Shown here one piece after another: positions 18,762 to 27,699 of a stretch of DNA of 64,000 bases. The notes under the pieces are model-generated. The model saw only the letters and a list, made by a program, of their open reading frames with translations, searched no databases and was not told the DNA's origin. Numbering within the stretch: the stretch's first letter is position 1; each line of letters opens with the position of its first letter. Origin of the DNA: Leclercia sp. AS011 (GTDB taxonomy: Bacteria; Pseudomonadota; Gammaproteobacteria; Enterobacterales; Enterobacteriaceae). A program made the position numbers and the translations under genes. Location of the stretch: contig NZ_JBBCMA010000001.1 of NCBI RefSeq assembly GCF_037152535.1, positions 1,798,001-1,862,000 on the forward strand, in the 5' to 3' direction.

Positions 18762-19358
18762 ATGACGAAAATTCTGGTGCTCTACTATTCCATGTACGGA
18801 CACATCGAAACCATGGCTCATGCAGTGGCGGACGGCGCCAGGAAAGTCGAGGGGGTTGAGGTGGTGATCAAACGCGTACCGGAGACCATGCAGGCGGAAG
18901 CCTTTGCCAAAGCCGGGGGGAAAGCGCAGAGCGCGCCGGAAGCCTCCCCGCAGGAGCTGGGCGATTACGACGCCATCATTTTTGGCACCCCGACCCGCTT
19001 CGGCAATATGGCCGGGCAGATGCGTACCTTCCTCGACCAGACGGGCGGGCTGTGGGTGAAGAATGCGTTACACGGCAAGATTGCCAGCGTGTTCAGCTCC
19101 ACCGGCACCGGCGGCGGTCAGGAACAGACCATCACCTCCACCTGGACCACCCTCGCCCATCACGGGATGGTGATAGTTCCTATCGGCTACGGTACCCCGG
19201 AGCTGTTTGATATTTCTCAGACGCGCGGCGGTACGCCGTATGGGGCGACGACCATTGCCGGGGGTGATGGTTCGCGCCAGCCGTCGGAAGCGGAACTGAA
19301 CATTGCCCGCTATCAGGGTAAATACGTCGCCGGTCTGGCTGCTAAACTGAAAGCTTAA
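18762..19358 (+). CDS. wrbA: WrbA, NAD(P)H:quinone oxidoreductase
   Basis: 198 residues, flavodoxin-like ([24 protein letters not shown] phosphate loop near residues 9-16; later [12 protein letters not shown]). A tetrameric FMN enzyme that reduces quinones by two electrons, protecting against oxidative stress; in E. coli it is RpoS-controlled. GGAGTGAAG precedes the start. yccJ follows after 20 bases in the same operon. Confidence 0.97.
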   Translation: MTKILVLYYSMYGHIETMAHAVADGARKVEGVEVVIKRVPETMQAEAFAKAGGKAQSAPEASPQELGDYDAIIFGTPTRFGNMAGQMRTFLDQTGGLWVKNALHGKIASVFSSTGTGGGQEQTITSTWTTLAHHGMVIVPIGYGTPELFDISQTRGGTPYGATTIAGGDGSRQPSEAELNIARYQGKYVAGLAAKLKA

Positions 19359-19378
19359 CGCTCAACAGGAGGATGACT

Positions 19379-19606
19379 ATGCCAACACAAGAAGCTAAAG
19401 CACATCGCGTCGGAGAATTTGCGCGTTTACGTAATACGTCACCGGAGATCGCCGAGGCGATTTTTGAAGTCGCAAAATATGACGAAAAACTGGCAGAGAA
19501 AATCTGGGAGGAAGGGAGCGACGAAGTGCTGGTATTAGCCTTCGACAAAACCGATAAAGACTCGCTGTTCTGGGGCGAGCAGACCATCGAGCGCAAAAAC
19601 GTCTGA
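19379..19606 (+). CDS. yccJ: YccJ family protein
   Basis: 75 residues, acidic and soluble ([31 protein letters not shown]). It matches E. coli YccJ along its whole length. No biochemical role is known; it is always coupled to wrbA. AGGAGG lies 6 bases before ATG 19379; an in-frame ATG two codons upstream lacks proper spacing. Confidence 0.94.
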   Translation: MPTQEAKAHRVGEFARLRNTSPEIAEAIFEVAKYDEKLAEKIWEEGSDEVLVLAFDKTDKDSLFWGEQTIERKNV

Positions 19607-19654
19607 TATGCAAAAATGCCTTTCAGGCCTACGGGATGTGAATCCGCCCTGACT

Positions 19655-19687
19655 CCTGTAGGTCGGGTGAGCGAAGCACCACCCGAC
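19655..19687. repeat. Single REP unit after yccJ
   Basis: A variant of the recurring REP family (GTAGGTCGGGTGAGCGAAGC followed by ACCACCCGAC), lying between wrbA-yccJ and the convergent agp gene. Confidence 0.75.
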
Positions 19688-19695
19688 GTTTTGTC

Positions 19696-19722
19696 CCCTC
19701 TCCCCCTGGGGGAGAGGGTTTT
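19696..19722 (+). terminator. Terminator between yccJ and agp
   Basis: An 11-bp perfect stem CCCTCTCCCCC/GGGGGAGAGGG (19696-19706 and 19708-19718) followed by TTTT on the plus strand. It ends wrbA-yccJ transcripts just before the agp stop codon at 19725. Confidence 0.8.
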
Positions 19723-19724
19723 AC

Positions 19725-20966
19725 TTATTTTGCCGCCGTATTCAACAGCGTATTAAAGGTCTCCACCGGGCAGAACCCGTCCGCGTCCACCGGACAGCCG
19801 TTCAGCTCCAGCGTAACGCGCTGCGCCGGGGCTTTTAACGTCAGCACCTGGGCATTACGCAGCTGCTCCGTACTCTGATAAACATACTCAATTTTCATCA
19901 AATCCCGGTTGCCGGTCTTATCGTGCCAGCGCTGGAAGACGATCTTGCCGCCAATTGGCGTACGCTCATACTGACCGGGCAGCTGATAGGGTTTGAAGTC
20001 GAGGGCTTTCAGCAGCGAGGCAATGTTGGAGTCGTGCCCCACCAGCAGAGTGACCTTCGGTGCCTTCTCCCGGTCGGTGACCAGCGCGCTGTCGATGTAC
20101 TTCACCAGCGGTTTCGCCACGTTCCGCGCCACCTCCGCCGAGGTGAACAGCGAGTCCTGATAGCCGTTTTTCAGCTGGGACAGCACCCGCCACTGCTGAT
20201 CGGTTTTGATCTCGCCCCAGGCCACCTGATCCAGCGGGAAGCCTTCGTAATATTGCAGGGTGAAGGCATCTACCAGCGAATTCCCCACCTTCAGCGGGCC
20301 AGAGACGCCGGGCTCTTTCTGGTACTCGGCGCTGTAGGTGTCTTTTGCGTCGGTCAGGGAGCAGACCTGTTTCTCTTTGCACGACGGCGAGTCTTTATAG
20401 TCGGTCATCTGCTCCAGCAGCTTATAGCTCTCTTCAAGCTTCATTCCCTGGCGCTCGTTGTTCATCGCCTGTAGCGCTTTTTCGCGGAATTCCGGGGAGT
20501 TGTCGGTGATCACCGGGTTAAAGGTCGGATCCATGGTGCCCATCTGTTCCTGATGGTGCACCGGCACATCACAACCCGGGAAGGCCCCGGTGATGAAGAA
20601 CTGCGCCGTCGCCACCGTGCGCTGCAGGCTGTTGGCGTAGGCGTAGACGCTGTTCGCCGTCGGGCACTCCCCGGCTGTGACCACGCCCTCCTCCGCCAGC
20701 CACTCACGCATGTAGTGGCCCATATAGACCTCCAGTACGCCGCCTTTGGTGGTAAGCTGCCCGCCCGGTACGTCCCACTCCGGCCATTTTTCCGGAGTCG
20801 ATTGCTCCAGCACGCTGCCGTTATTGGCCAGCGGCGCGCGCAGGTTATGACGGCTCATGATCAGAACCTGTTCCAGCTGATACCCTTCCGGCGCGGTTTG
20901 CGCCTGAGCGCCGCAGGACAGGCCGATGCTGCCCGCCACGGCGACAGCGATTAGTGCTTTTCTCAT
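19725..20966 (-). CDS. agp: Agp, periplasmic glucose-1-phosphatase
   Basis: 413 residues, the same length as E. coli Agp. A Sec signal peptide ends near AQA. It is a histidine acid phosphatase: the phosphate-binding SRHNLRAPL motif (canonical RHGxRxP altered to RHNLRAP, as in Agp) near residue 38, and the distal GHDSNIASL proton-donor motif near residue 313. It scavenges glucose from glucose-1-phosphate and can act on phytate. GGAATTAGGG precedes the start. Monocistronic. Confidence 0.96.
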   Translation of the reverse strand: MRKALIAVAVAGSIGLSCGAQAQTAPEGYQLEQVLIMSRHNLRAPLANNGSVLEQSTPEKWPEWDVPGGQLTTKGGVLEVYMGHYMREWLAEEGVVTAGECPTANSVYAYANSLQRTVATAQFFITGAFPGCDVPVHHQEQMGTMDPTFNPVITDNSPEFREKALQAMNNERQGMKLEESYKLLEQMTDYKDSPSCKEKQVCSLTDAKDTYSAEYQKEPGVSGPLKVGNSLVDAFTLQYYEGFPLDQVAWGEIKTDQQWRVLSQLKNGYQDSLFTSAEVARNVAKPLVKYIDSALVTDREKAPKVTLLVGHDSNIASLLKALDFKPYQLPGQYERTPIGGKIVFQRWHDKTGNRDLMKIEYVYQSTEQLRNAQVLTLKAPAQRVTLELNGCPVDADGFCPVETFNTLLNTAAK

Positions 20967-21115
20967 CCCTAATTCCTCACTCTGTTTTATCGTCGTAAAC
21001 AGTGTGACAGGTTTGTGACAAATTACCTGGAGCCTGCCCGCAAACTGACGGCTTACTTTGTGTGTGATGGGTAATTGGTTTTATAATAAAACTCACCGCT
21101 GATAAGGAGCCCCCC

Positions 21116-21568
21116 GTGAAACGTACCCGCCTGGAAGAGAGTACCTGCCCTGTTGCCCGCTCGCTGGATATTATCGGCGATTGGTGGTCGCTGCTGATTG
21201 TGCGCGATGCCCTGCGCGGCGTGACGCGTTTTGGCGAATTTCAGAAGAGCCTCGGCATCGCCAAAAACATGCTGGCGACCCGGCTGAAACTGCTGGTGGA
21301 CGAAGGGATCCTGGTGCTGCAACCGGCTTCCGACGGCAGTGCCTGGCAGGAGTATGTTCTGACGGAAAAGGGCCGTGCCCTGCAAACTGTGCTGCTGGCG
21401 CTCTCCCAGTGGGGGAATGCGCATCTGTTTGCTGAAGGTGATGTCGGGACGGTGATGGTGGATGCCCGGGATCGGCAACCGCTGCGCAAGCTGGTGCTGG
21501 TGGCGAGTGACGGACGGGAGCTGGGGCCGGAAGAGGTGGTGGCAAAGTATCCGCCAACGAAGGGGTGA
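21116..21568 (+). CDS. HxlR-family transcriptional regulator
   Basis: 150 residues with the MarR/HxlR winged helix (CPVARSLDIIGDWWSLLIVRDALRGVTRFGEFQKSLGIAKNML). The single Cys at residue 11, before the domain, is where many HxlR proteins carry a redox- or electrophile-sensing cysteine. It starts with GTG at 21116, preceded by AAGGAG 6 bases away. The C-terminal third (DARDRQPLRKLVLVASDGRELGPEEV) is longer than in minimal HxlR proteins. No target is adjacent in a divergent position; agp lies upstream. Confidence 0.88.
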   Translation: MKRTRLEESTCPVARSLDIIGDWWSLLIVRDALRGVTRFGEFQKSLGIAKNMLATRLKLLVDEGILVLQPASDGSAWQEYVLTEKGRALQTVLLALSQWGNAHLFAEGDVGTVMVDARDRQPLRKLVLVASDGRELGPEEVVAKYPPTKG

Positions 21569-21599
21569 TATCGCTCCGTTCAACGCACCGCGGGGCGAT

Positions 21600-23528
21600 T
21601 TAACCGTTTCTGATCCGCCCGTCGATACCCGGCTGCGGCTTTCCGAACAGGTAGCCCTGGGCCAGATCGCAGCCGAGGGCCTGAAGGCTCTCCAGCTGCT
21701 CCTGCGTTTCCACGCCTTCCGCCACCGTTTTCATATTCAGGGACTTCGCCATGCCGGTGATAAGTTTGATGATCGTCAGGGCATCTTCCTGCACCGCTAT
21801 CGAATGGACAAAAGACTTGTCGATTTTGATTTTGTCGAAGGCCAGCTTACTCAGCCGTGAAAGAGAGGAGTAACCCGTACCAAAATCATCGATAGATATT
21901 CTCACGCCCAGGTCTCTGAGCATGTTAAGCGTATTCAGCGGCGTACTGTTATCGGTAAAGAGAGAAGATTCGGTCACTTCCAGTTCAAGACGATCCGCCT
22001 CAAGCCCCGTCTCTTTCAGGATGGAGAGCACTATTTCGGCGAAGACTTTGCTGCTCAGCTGAACGGGCGAGACATTGACCGAAATTTTGGCCGGAATAGC
22101 CCAGGACGCGGCCTCTCTGCACGCCATTTCCAGTACCGATTTCCCCATCTCGTTAATCATGCCTGTTTTTTCCGCCACGGGAATAAAGCTATCCGGCGAC
22201 AGGAGTCCCTTCAGAGGATGTATCCAGCGAATAAGCGCTTCATAGCTGTAAATTTCCTGGCTGAAGGAGTCGACAATCGGCTGGTAATAGACCACGAACT
22301 CTTTGTTCACTAATGCCATGGCCATATCATGTTCAAGGGTTCTGCTTTCCTGCAGCTTTTCTAACATGCTCTGGCGGAAGACTTTGATCTGACCGGAGCC
22401 CTCTTTTTTGGCCTCATACAGGGCCAGATCGGCAAATTTATACAGATAGTCGGCGCGGCGTTCCGTATCAGAGATAACAATCCCGACACAGGTGGCGATA
22501 TTAATGATGGTGTTATCAATCGTGTAGGGCTGGTTGATTGAATCACATATTTTTTGGGCGCGCGAAACGGCGCTGCTTTCAGTCAGGCCACTCGAGAGAA
22601 ACGCAAACTCATCTCCCCCTAAGCGATAAAGGGTCTCTGAGGTCAGGCTCATGGAAACCAGGCGCTGGGCTATCTGGCGTAATAACCTGTCCCCGATATC
22701 ATGGCCCCAGGTATCGTTGACCTCCTTGAATCGATCTAAATCAAAGAGCATAACCGCCACCGACTGATTATTTTTTTCTGCCGTTTCGGTTATTTTCTTT
22801 AAATTATCCCAGAAAAACTGGCGGTTATTCATCCCGGTAAGGGAGTCGTGGTAGACGTCATATTCCAGCTGGGCATTCTGGATTTGCAGCTGTTCTTTCG
22901 ACGTCTGCAACTCTTCCGCCAGGCTGGTCACCTGCAGATGCGCCTTCTGAATATTTCTGTTCTGGTAGAATATCAGCGCACCCAGTATGGCGCTCAGTAT
23001 TATCAGCAGGACCGACGTCGCCGAGTATATATAGTACAGCGTTTGAATTTTAAGGTTGGCGCTGCTGATCGAGTTAACATCTTTGTCCAGCGCACCGGAT
23101 GAGAGACGGCTGAGCGGCGCATCGAGCGTATGCATTGTTTTCAGGTAGGTCTCGAGCTCTGAACGCTCCATTTTCTCCAGATGAACATCCAGATATTTAA
23201 GTATGGTTTCAAGTTGTTCAGCCAGTTCACGATGGGCTTTATTACTCTCTATATAACGGCCTAAATCCCCCTCTTTAGTTAAATCACTTTGGCTGAGCAT
23301 AATGTCGAGACGCAGGCGCACATCATCGATCGACAGCGTGTCATCAATCGAGTAAAGCCCAAGCACCGATTCGAATCGGTAATATTCTGATACCAGCTGG
23401 GCAGCAGACCATGAATCCGTGTAGTGGGTCAGCTTCTGTAACTCTTGTTGCCTTTCATGTACCAGGAAAGAGATATATCCAGTAGAGATAAAAAGGAAAA
23501 AAATGATGCCCGCCAGTATCCTGTTCAT
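21600..23528 (-). CDS. Membrane GGDEF-EAL cyclic-di-GMP enzyme with periplasmic sensor
   Basis: 642 residues: a first membrane helix (about 5-23), a periplasmic helical region (24-164), a second helix (165-188), a short coiled-coil linker (195-222), a GGDEF domain with intact GGDEF at 304-308, and an EAL domain with EAL at 430-432, DDFGTGYSS at 547-555 and EGVET at 604-608. All key catalytic residues of both domains appear present, so it could make and break c-di-GMP. It follows the small periplasmic protein gene by 17 bases, and that protein is a likely sensory partner. It is AT-richer than the backbone. Confidence 0.93.
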   Translation of the reverse strand: MNRILAGIIFFLFISTGYISFLVHERQQELQKLTHYTDSWSAAQLVSEYYRFESVLGLYSIDDTLSIDDVRLRLDIMLSQSDLTKEGDLGRYIESNKAHRELAEQLETILKYLDVHLEKMERSELETYLKTMHTLDAPLSRLSSGALDKDVNSISSANLKIQTLYYIYSATSVLLIILSAILGALIFYQNRNIQKAHLQVTSLAEELQTSKEQLQIQNAQLEYDVYHDSLTGMNNRQFFWDNLKKITETAEKNNQSVAVMLFDLDRFKEVNDTWGHDIGDRLLRQIAQRLVSMSLTSETLYRLGGDEFAFLSSGLTESSAVSRAQKICDSINQPYTIDNTIINIATCVGIVISDTERRADYLYKFADLALYEAKKEGSGQIKVFRQSMLEKLQESRTLEHDMAMALVNKEFVVYYQPIVDSFSQEIYSYEALIRWIHPLKGLLSPDSFIPVAEKTGMINEMGKSVLEMACREAASWAIPAKISVNVSPVQLSSKVFAEIVLSILKETGLEADRLELEVTESSLFTDNSTPLNTLNMLRDLGVRISIDDFGTGYSSLSRLSKLAFDKIKIDKSFVHSIAVQEDALTIIKLITGMAKSLNMKTVAEGVETQEQLESLQALGCDLAQGYLFGKPQPGIDGRIRNG

Positions 23529-23545
23529 GATCCTCTCCTGACTGC

Positions 23546-24040
23546 CTATTCAATCGTCATTTTGCTGACCTGCCAGGCGGATCTTGAATAGAAAATCTGG
23601 TTATTCAGCTCAGGCATGCTGTCATAAGGATACACGATGAATAACGGGCCTTTATCGCGGATACGCATATACTCCCCGTCGATTTTGAAGGCCAGGATGA
23701 CGTTGTATTTTTTGAAATCATTGAGCGGGATGACGGTGGTGTAGTCGTTGAGCGCCGTCACCTTAACGACAGTGCCTTTCGCGCCGACATAATCCATGAG
23801 CTTTTGCACCGGAACGCCCGTAAAGGTAGGACGCCCATTATACCAGGGAGAGGTGGTCCTGAAACTGACCATCCCCAGTTTCTCAAGGCTGGCGATATCA
23901 AAAACGGCTTTCCCGTCTTCGTTGGTATTTTGAATATTACCGGACATGGTTAAAAGGACTTTACCGGCAGGTTTGGAAAGTTGACCGGCCCAGGCCTGGG
24001 TGGCTACCACTAAGCTCAACAACATGACAATCAAGCGCAT
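23546..24040 (-). CDS. Periplasmic protein with molybdopterin-oxidoreductase-like fold
   Basis: 164 residues with a signal peptide ending AWA before Gly-Gln. The core (VFDIASLEKLGMVSFRTTSP, GRPTFTGVPVQKLMDYVGAK, VTALNDYTTVIPLNDF) resembles the sulfite-oxidase-type molybdopterin-binding domain. The protein has no cysteine at all, so the Mo-ligating cysteine of the active family is absent; it may bind a ligand rather than catalyse. GGAG precedes the ATG at 24040. It is the first gene of a two-gene operon with the GGDEF-EAL enzyme. Confidence 0.75.
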   Translation of the reverse strand: MRLIVMLLSLVVATQAWAGQLSKPAGKVLLTMSGNIQNTNEDGKAVFDIASLEKLGMVSFRTTSPWYNGRPTFTGVPVQKLMDYVGAKGTVVKVTALNDYTTVIPLNDFKKYNVILAFKIDGEYMRIRDKGPLFIVYPYDSMPELNNQIFYSRSAWQVSKMTIE

Positions 24041-24511
24041 TTCAACCTCTCCATTCCATCAATCGTAAAGAAGTATAATTTAGTTATTATGCTATTAATA
24101 TATGTCGCCAGACTATTATAGTTTCAATAAACCGCAATCAGAATTTAGTCAAGCAAAATCATATGGTTACAATCAAAAACTCACTCTAAGATCGATTAAA
24201 CATAGCCCAGACTGTTATTTCAGGTACGTTATTGTTTCATCTCTCTGTACAAAAAATAAGCCAGGTGGTTATTTAAAGCAAATATACACGCACAATTACG
24301 AAGGTTTAATTTTGCTTTGGCGCTACCGGGGGGGCGTTTTTTGATAGAAAAGGTTGTTGATTATTTCCACGTATTTTTGATGTTTGCTCGCTTCTTGTGT
24401 CACGGACTGGGAAAGAACGTTCACTTCACAGGTGACAGGAGCGGCCCTGAGTGAGGTGTATCTCAACACTGAGCGCGCAATCATCCAGCCCAGTGCAGAG
24501 AAGAGTGTGAT
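24041..24511. other. AT-rich gap before the T6SS cargo module
   Basis: 471 bp, strongly AT-rich. An 80-codon frame on the plus strand (24102-24344) has no ribosome site and no recognisable product. The promoter of the periplasmic-protein/GGDEF operon must lie at its left end. Its composition and place beside hcp suggest it belongs to acquired DNA. Confidence 0.55.
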
Positions 24512-25018
24512 TCATTGATTGGTCTGTTGTTGCTGTTGTGGTGCAGGTTTAGACCAGGCGTCGGCGTATTTGATCACCCCATCCAGGTAATACCATTCGA
24601 TACTGTTATAACGCAACCCCAGGGTTTCAATCATATTGTGGCTGTTAGATCCCGGTATATAAGTATGATTGGCATTTACTGACATAATGACGACGCCTTC
24701 CATTGTGACCCGGTAGATTTCCCGCTCGATCCCAGCCTCATTAGTTTCATAATATTTTATTTCTGCTTTTTGCAGCCGCCGTCCTTCACAAATACAATTG
24801 GCGAGAAACGGTGATAATTTATTCACTTGTTTATGAATAACATAAGGGGCGTGCTGCCGCGTCCCGCCCATACGTCCGGTGTGCGGATCCACCGGCTGGC
24901 TGACGCCGTAGCTGCTGCTCATTACCTCGATCGCGCCTTCACGACCCAGCGCCAGGCTCCCACCATTCAGTAACATACCGTTTTCATCATAAAGAAATAA
25001 ATATGCGGGTAATGACAT
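24512..25018 (-). CDS. hcp: Orphan Hcp, type VI secretion tube protein
   Basis: 168 residues of the Hcp family form common in Enterobacteriaceae (MSLPAYLFLYDENGML, REGAIEVMSSSYGVSQPVDP, HAPYVIHKQVNKLSPFL, NANHTYIPGSNSHNMIETLGL). Hcp hexamers stack as the inner tube of the T6SS and carry small effectors. This one is longer than about 160 residues because of a Pro/Gln-rich tail (PAPQQQQQTNQ). AGGAG sets the start at 25018. No sheath, baseplate or ClpV gene is in the window, so it is an orphan that would use a machine encoded elsewhere. It is the last gene of the cargo module. Confidence 0.92.
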   Translation of the reverse strand: MSLPAYLFLYDENGMLLNGGSLALGREGAIEVMSSSYGVSQPVDPHTGRMGGTRQHAPYVIHKQVNKLSPFLANCICEGRRLQKAEIKYYETNEAGIEREIYRVTMEGVVIMSVNANHTYIPGSNSHNMIETLGLRYNSIEWYYLDGVIKYADAWSKPAPQQQQQTNQ

Positions 25019-25086
25019 GGTGCGTATCTCCTTTACTTTAAAATAGTGCTTTCATTCTTAACGATGAAAGCGTAAGTGCATTGCTC

Positions 25087-25476
25087 TTACCAGGGAACAA
25101 CGCTCATATATGGGCAGCCATTGTTCGACCATAAATATATAACATGGCCGGAGCTGTCTATAATAAAATTATCGTAATAGTTCTCTTTATCCAGCGTGTA
25201 GTTCGCTCTGTAGATAACGCCCCTTTCCAAAGGAATCACGAAACAACTCTCCGGATAGGACAGATGTGTTGAACGGCCACTTAATAACACTTTGTGCATC
25301 TTACCTATAGCCGAAAACTCATAATTGCTAAGCACCTGTTTTTTATTAACACTGAAGCACACGCGATTTGTGTCAATATAGACGCTGCCCATTTTCGCAT
25401 ACTGCGGGCCTTTATTATTTTTACCAACACAACCAGCCAGTAACATGACGAAAGTAATAGGTATTAATTTCTTCAT
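25087..25476 (-). CDS. Putative T6SS immunity lipoprotein, copy 2
   Basis: 129 residues with a lipoprotein signal ending LLAGC (lipidated Cys16). The mature part shares a pattern with the next gene upstream: Y(I/H)DTNRVCFSVNK, TRLSYPESCFVI, Y-x-LDKE and a C-terminal CPYMSVV. Small lipoproteins of this kind sit beside T6SS effectors and are annotated as periplasmic immunity proteins; the role here is inferred from that and from the hcp and metallopeptidase neighbours. It lies 68 bases upstream of hcp. Confidence 0.72.
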   Translation of the reverse strand: MKKLIPITFVMLLAGCVGKNNKGPQYAKMGSVYIDTNRVCFSVNKKQVLSNYEFSAIGKMHKVLLSGRSTHLSYPESCFVIPLERGVIYRANYTLDKENYYDNFIIDSSGHVIYLWSNNGCPYMSVVPW

Positions 25477-25534
25477 CCTTGAGGAGTCCCTTAAGCACGT
25501 TCATATCGGGTGAGGGATATATAAGAATTATCAA

Positions 25535-25924
25535 TCATAAAGACACGACACTCGGGTAAGGACATGCTGCCCCGCTCCCTAAATCTATAGTCTTGCCGTC
25601 GTTATCAATAATGAATGAGTAGTTATACCATTGTTTATTGATCTTATATCTACCACCATATATCACCGCTTTTTCAAAATTGACTGTGAAACACGTGTCC
25701 GGGTAAGACAACCTGGTAGAATAGTTGTGTAGTAATTTGTTAAATGCATCATTGTTGGATGCCAGGCGATAGCTTTCGAGCACATCATTTTTATCAATAG
25801 TGAAGCAGACGCGATTCCCGTCAATGTGGATTGGTCGCCATAATCCATATTGCTTGCCTTCATATCCTTTGCAAGGGCATCCCGTCAACAGAATAACCGA
25901 TATAAACACTATGAGCTTTTTCAT
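25535..25924 (-). CDS. Putative T6SS immunity lipoprotein, copy 1
   Basis: 129 residues, lipobox LLTGC with Cys16, and the same framework as copy 2 (HIDGNRVCFTIDKND, TRLSYPDTCFTV, ACPYPSVV). Its ATG overlaps the metallopeptidase-like stop (ATGA), so the two are translationally coupled, which points to it as the cognate immunity partner. Copies 1 and 2 are the same length but clearly diverged, suggesting an old duplication with different specificity. Confidence 0.75.
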   Translation of the reverse strand: MKKLIVFISVILLTGCPCKGYEGKQYGLWRPIHIDGNRVCFTIDKNDVLESYRLASNNDAFNKLLHNYSTRLSYPDTCFTVNFEKAVIYGGRYKINKQWYNYSFIIDNDGKTIDLGSGAACPYPSVVSL

Positions 25925-26481
25925 CCCGGAAAACTCCCTAATACTTTTTCATATTTCTGTATTAACGCCAGAACAGGTTCAGAAGGGTCATAATCCCTGT
26001 AATCATAAAGACCCTCGTTACCCAGGAAGCCATAGTGCTTCAAAAGCCAGTAGTCGCTCACAATCGAGGCCTGCTGCTCAAGACCGTAATCAAGTAGGTT
26101 TGCTTTATCCAGGCTGTAGGTATAATCCGCCGCCCATGAAAACGCGCCGCGCATACGCACCCACATTCCGCGCTGATGCTGCCAGACGTGCATCATTTCA
26201 TGCAGGAAAAGATGTTGAGCAATTTGGGGTTCTCCCTTTTCAGGCATAGAAAAATCATGTTGATATTTTCCTTCCCTGAACCATATTTCACCATCAGGAG
26301 CCATACCCCGATTGGGATCTTGTAGATTGAAAGGAAAATAACTTTCAAGGTGGATCCAGACTTTATGATAATGAATGCTGTAACCGTAAAGCGTACTGGC
26401 CAGATTGATCTCACCCAACCTCAGTCTTCTTAACCCGCCCTCTTTAGTTGGCGGCCATTCAACAGAATTCAGGTAATACAT
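25921..26481 (-). CDS. Putative T6SS-associated zinc metallopeptidase-like effector
   Basis: 186 residues, no signal peptide or membrane helix. The segment LFLHEMMHVWQHQRGMWV holds an HExxH zinc motif (HEMMH), and a downstream EQQASIVSDYWLLKHYG could give the third ligand. This family is found near Hcp, VgrG and Rhs genes and often labelled Rhs- or vgr-related. Target and toxicity are unknown. First gene of a minus-strand module leading to two lipoproteins and Hcp. The start at 26481 has no strong ribosome site, so the true start may be slightly internal. Confidence 0.72.
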   Translation of the reverse strand: MYYLNSVEWPPTKEGGLRRLRLGEINLASTLYGYSIHYHKVWIHLESYFPFNLQDPNRGMAPDGEIWFREGKYQHDFSMPEKGEPQIAQHLFLHEMMHVWQHQRGMWVRMRGAFSWAADYTYSLDKANLLDYGLEQQASIVSDYWLLKHYGFLGNEGLYDYRDYDPSEPVLALIQKYEKVLGSFPG

Positions 26482-26728
26482 TTACGCAAGCCCCAGAGTT
26501 TTATAGTGATGCGAAAATCCTATATCTTTTAGACGCATCCATCCGGGACAAAGAATACATTATACTTAAACTCGGAAATAATTTAGAAATAAGTTTTACG
26601 ATATTAATAATCAATATAAATTGTTGTTTATCACCTCCCTGTAAATAAAGTCCGTTCCAGGATGCGAGCCACGTTATTTTTTGCTTTACTGGATCAACCG
26701 TTACTCGCTTAACAAAGAGAAATAAGCT

Positions 26729-27310
26729 ATGGCGACCCCGATGCTCGAAACCGAACGCTTGCTGCTGAAACCCCTCGCCTCTGAAGATGCCATCCAGATC
26801 CAGCGCATTTTCCCCCGCTGGGAAATTGTCCGCTATCTGATCGCCAGCGTCCCGTGGCCCTATCCCGATAACGGGGCGCAGCACTATGTCGACAACGTTG
26901 CGCTGCCCGCAAGTAAAGAAGGCAAAGGATGGTACTGGACGCTGCGTCGAAAAGCGCAACTGCAGGAGGTGATCGGCGTTATTTGCCTGATGGATACGCC
27001 GGACAATAACCGCGGCTTCTGGCTGGTTCCGGAATACCAGGGCCAGGGTTATATGACGGAAGCCTGCCGGGCGGTTAATCGCTTCTGGTTTACCGACCTG
27101 GATCGCGACGTATTGCGCGCCCCGAAAGCTGCCGTCAACAGCCGTTCCAGAAGCCTGTCTGAGCGCAGCGGCATGCGGTTAGTACGCGTCGAAAAAGGGC
27201 AATACGTGTCCGGTGAGCTGGACACGGAGTTGTGGGAGATTACGCGGGAGGAATGGCTGCGGGCCTTTGAGTCCGTAGCGCAGTTCGCCACCGGGCGGCT
27301 ACGATCATAA
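26729..27310 (+). CDS. GNAT acetyltransferase (RimJ/RimL type)
   Basis: 193 residues, GNAT fold of the RimJ/RimL group (LETERLLLKPLASEDAIQIQ, GFWLVPEYQGQGYMTEACRAV with the acetyl-CoA loop near residue 108). The acceptor substrate is unknown. The 3' end overlaps the convergent tautomerase gene by 6 bases. It returns to backbone-like base composition after the AT-rich T6SS module. Confidence 0.87.
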   Translation: MATPMLETERLLLKPLASEDAIQIQRIFPRWEIVRYLIASVPWPYPDNGAQHYVDNVALPASKEGKGWYWTLRRKAQLQEVIGVICLMDTPDNNRGFWLVPEYQGQGYMTEACRAVNRFWFTDLDRDVLRAPKAAVNSRSRSLSERSGMRLVRVEKGQYVSGELDTELWEITREEWLRAFESVAQFATGRLRS

Positions 27311-27694
27311 CCCCTCTTCCGACAGCATCCGCCCCTGGCTGAAGCTCCAGTCATCGGCGGTGTTGAAGTGGATCATCACCATCACGTCCTCCGGATGGAT
27401 ACCCAGGGCCGCATGGAGCCGATCGCACAGCAGGCGGCAGAGCTTTTGTTTCTGCTCGCGCGAGCGGGGCTTGCCCGCCAGAATGTGAAACTGAATAAAA
27501 TTGTCGCTGCGCCCATTGCTTTTATAGTGGCGATCAAACACGCGCAGCCTGGCCGGAAGCTCCTCGAAAATCTGAAAGCGATCCCCCGGCGGGACGGCAA
27601 ACTCCGCCTCCAGGCTCTGCTGCAGGATGTCGGAGATCTGGCCGATCTGCGCGTCGCTGTACCCCGGACGCAGGGAGATTCGGGTAAAAGGCAT
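27305..27694 (-). CDS. Tautomerase_2-family protein
   Basis: 129 residues of the 4-oxalocrotonate tautomerase superfamily, Tautomerase_2 type (PFTRISLRPGYSDAQ, RLRVFDRHYKSNGRSDNF, PEDVMVMIHFNTADDWSFSQG). These enzymes use Pro1 after Met removal. I chose ATG 27694, which gives Met-Pro-Phe-Thr-Arg and has GAGGAG 8 bases before it. ATG 27700, overlapping the upstream stop as TAATG, would add two residues and misplace the proline. Second gene of an operon with the CMD protein. Confidence 0.85.
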   Translation of the reverse strand: MPFTRISLRPGYSDAQIGQISDILQQSLEAEFAVPPGDRFQIFEELPARLRVFDRHYKSNGRSDNFIQFHILAGKPRSREQKQKLCRLLCDRLHAALGIHPEDVMVMIHFNTADDWSFSQGRMLSEEGL

Positions 27695-27699
27695 CGGCA

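Noticed and set aside
24102..24344. An 80-codon frame in the AT-rich gap
   Set aside because: No ribosome site, no recognisable product, composition like intergenic DNA.
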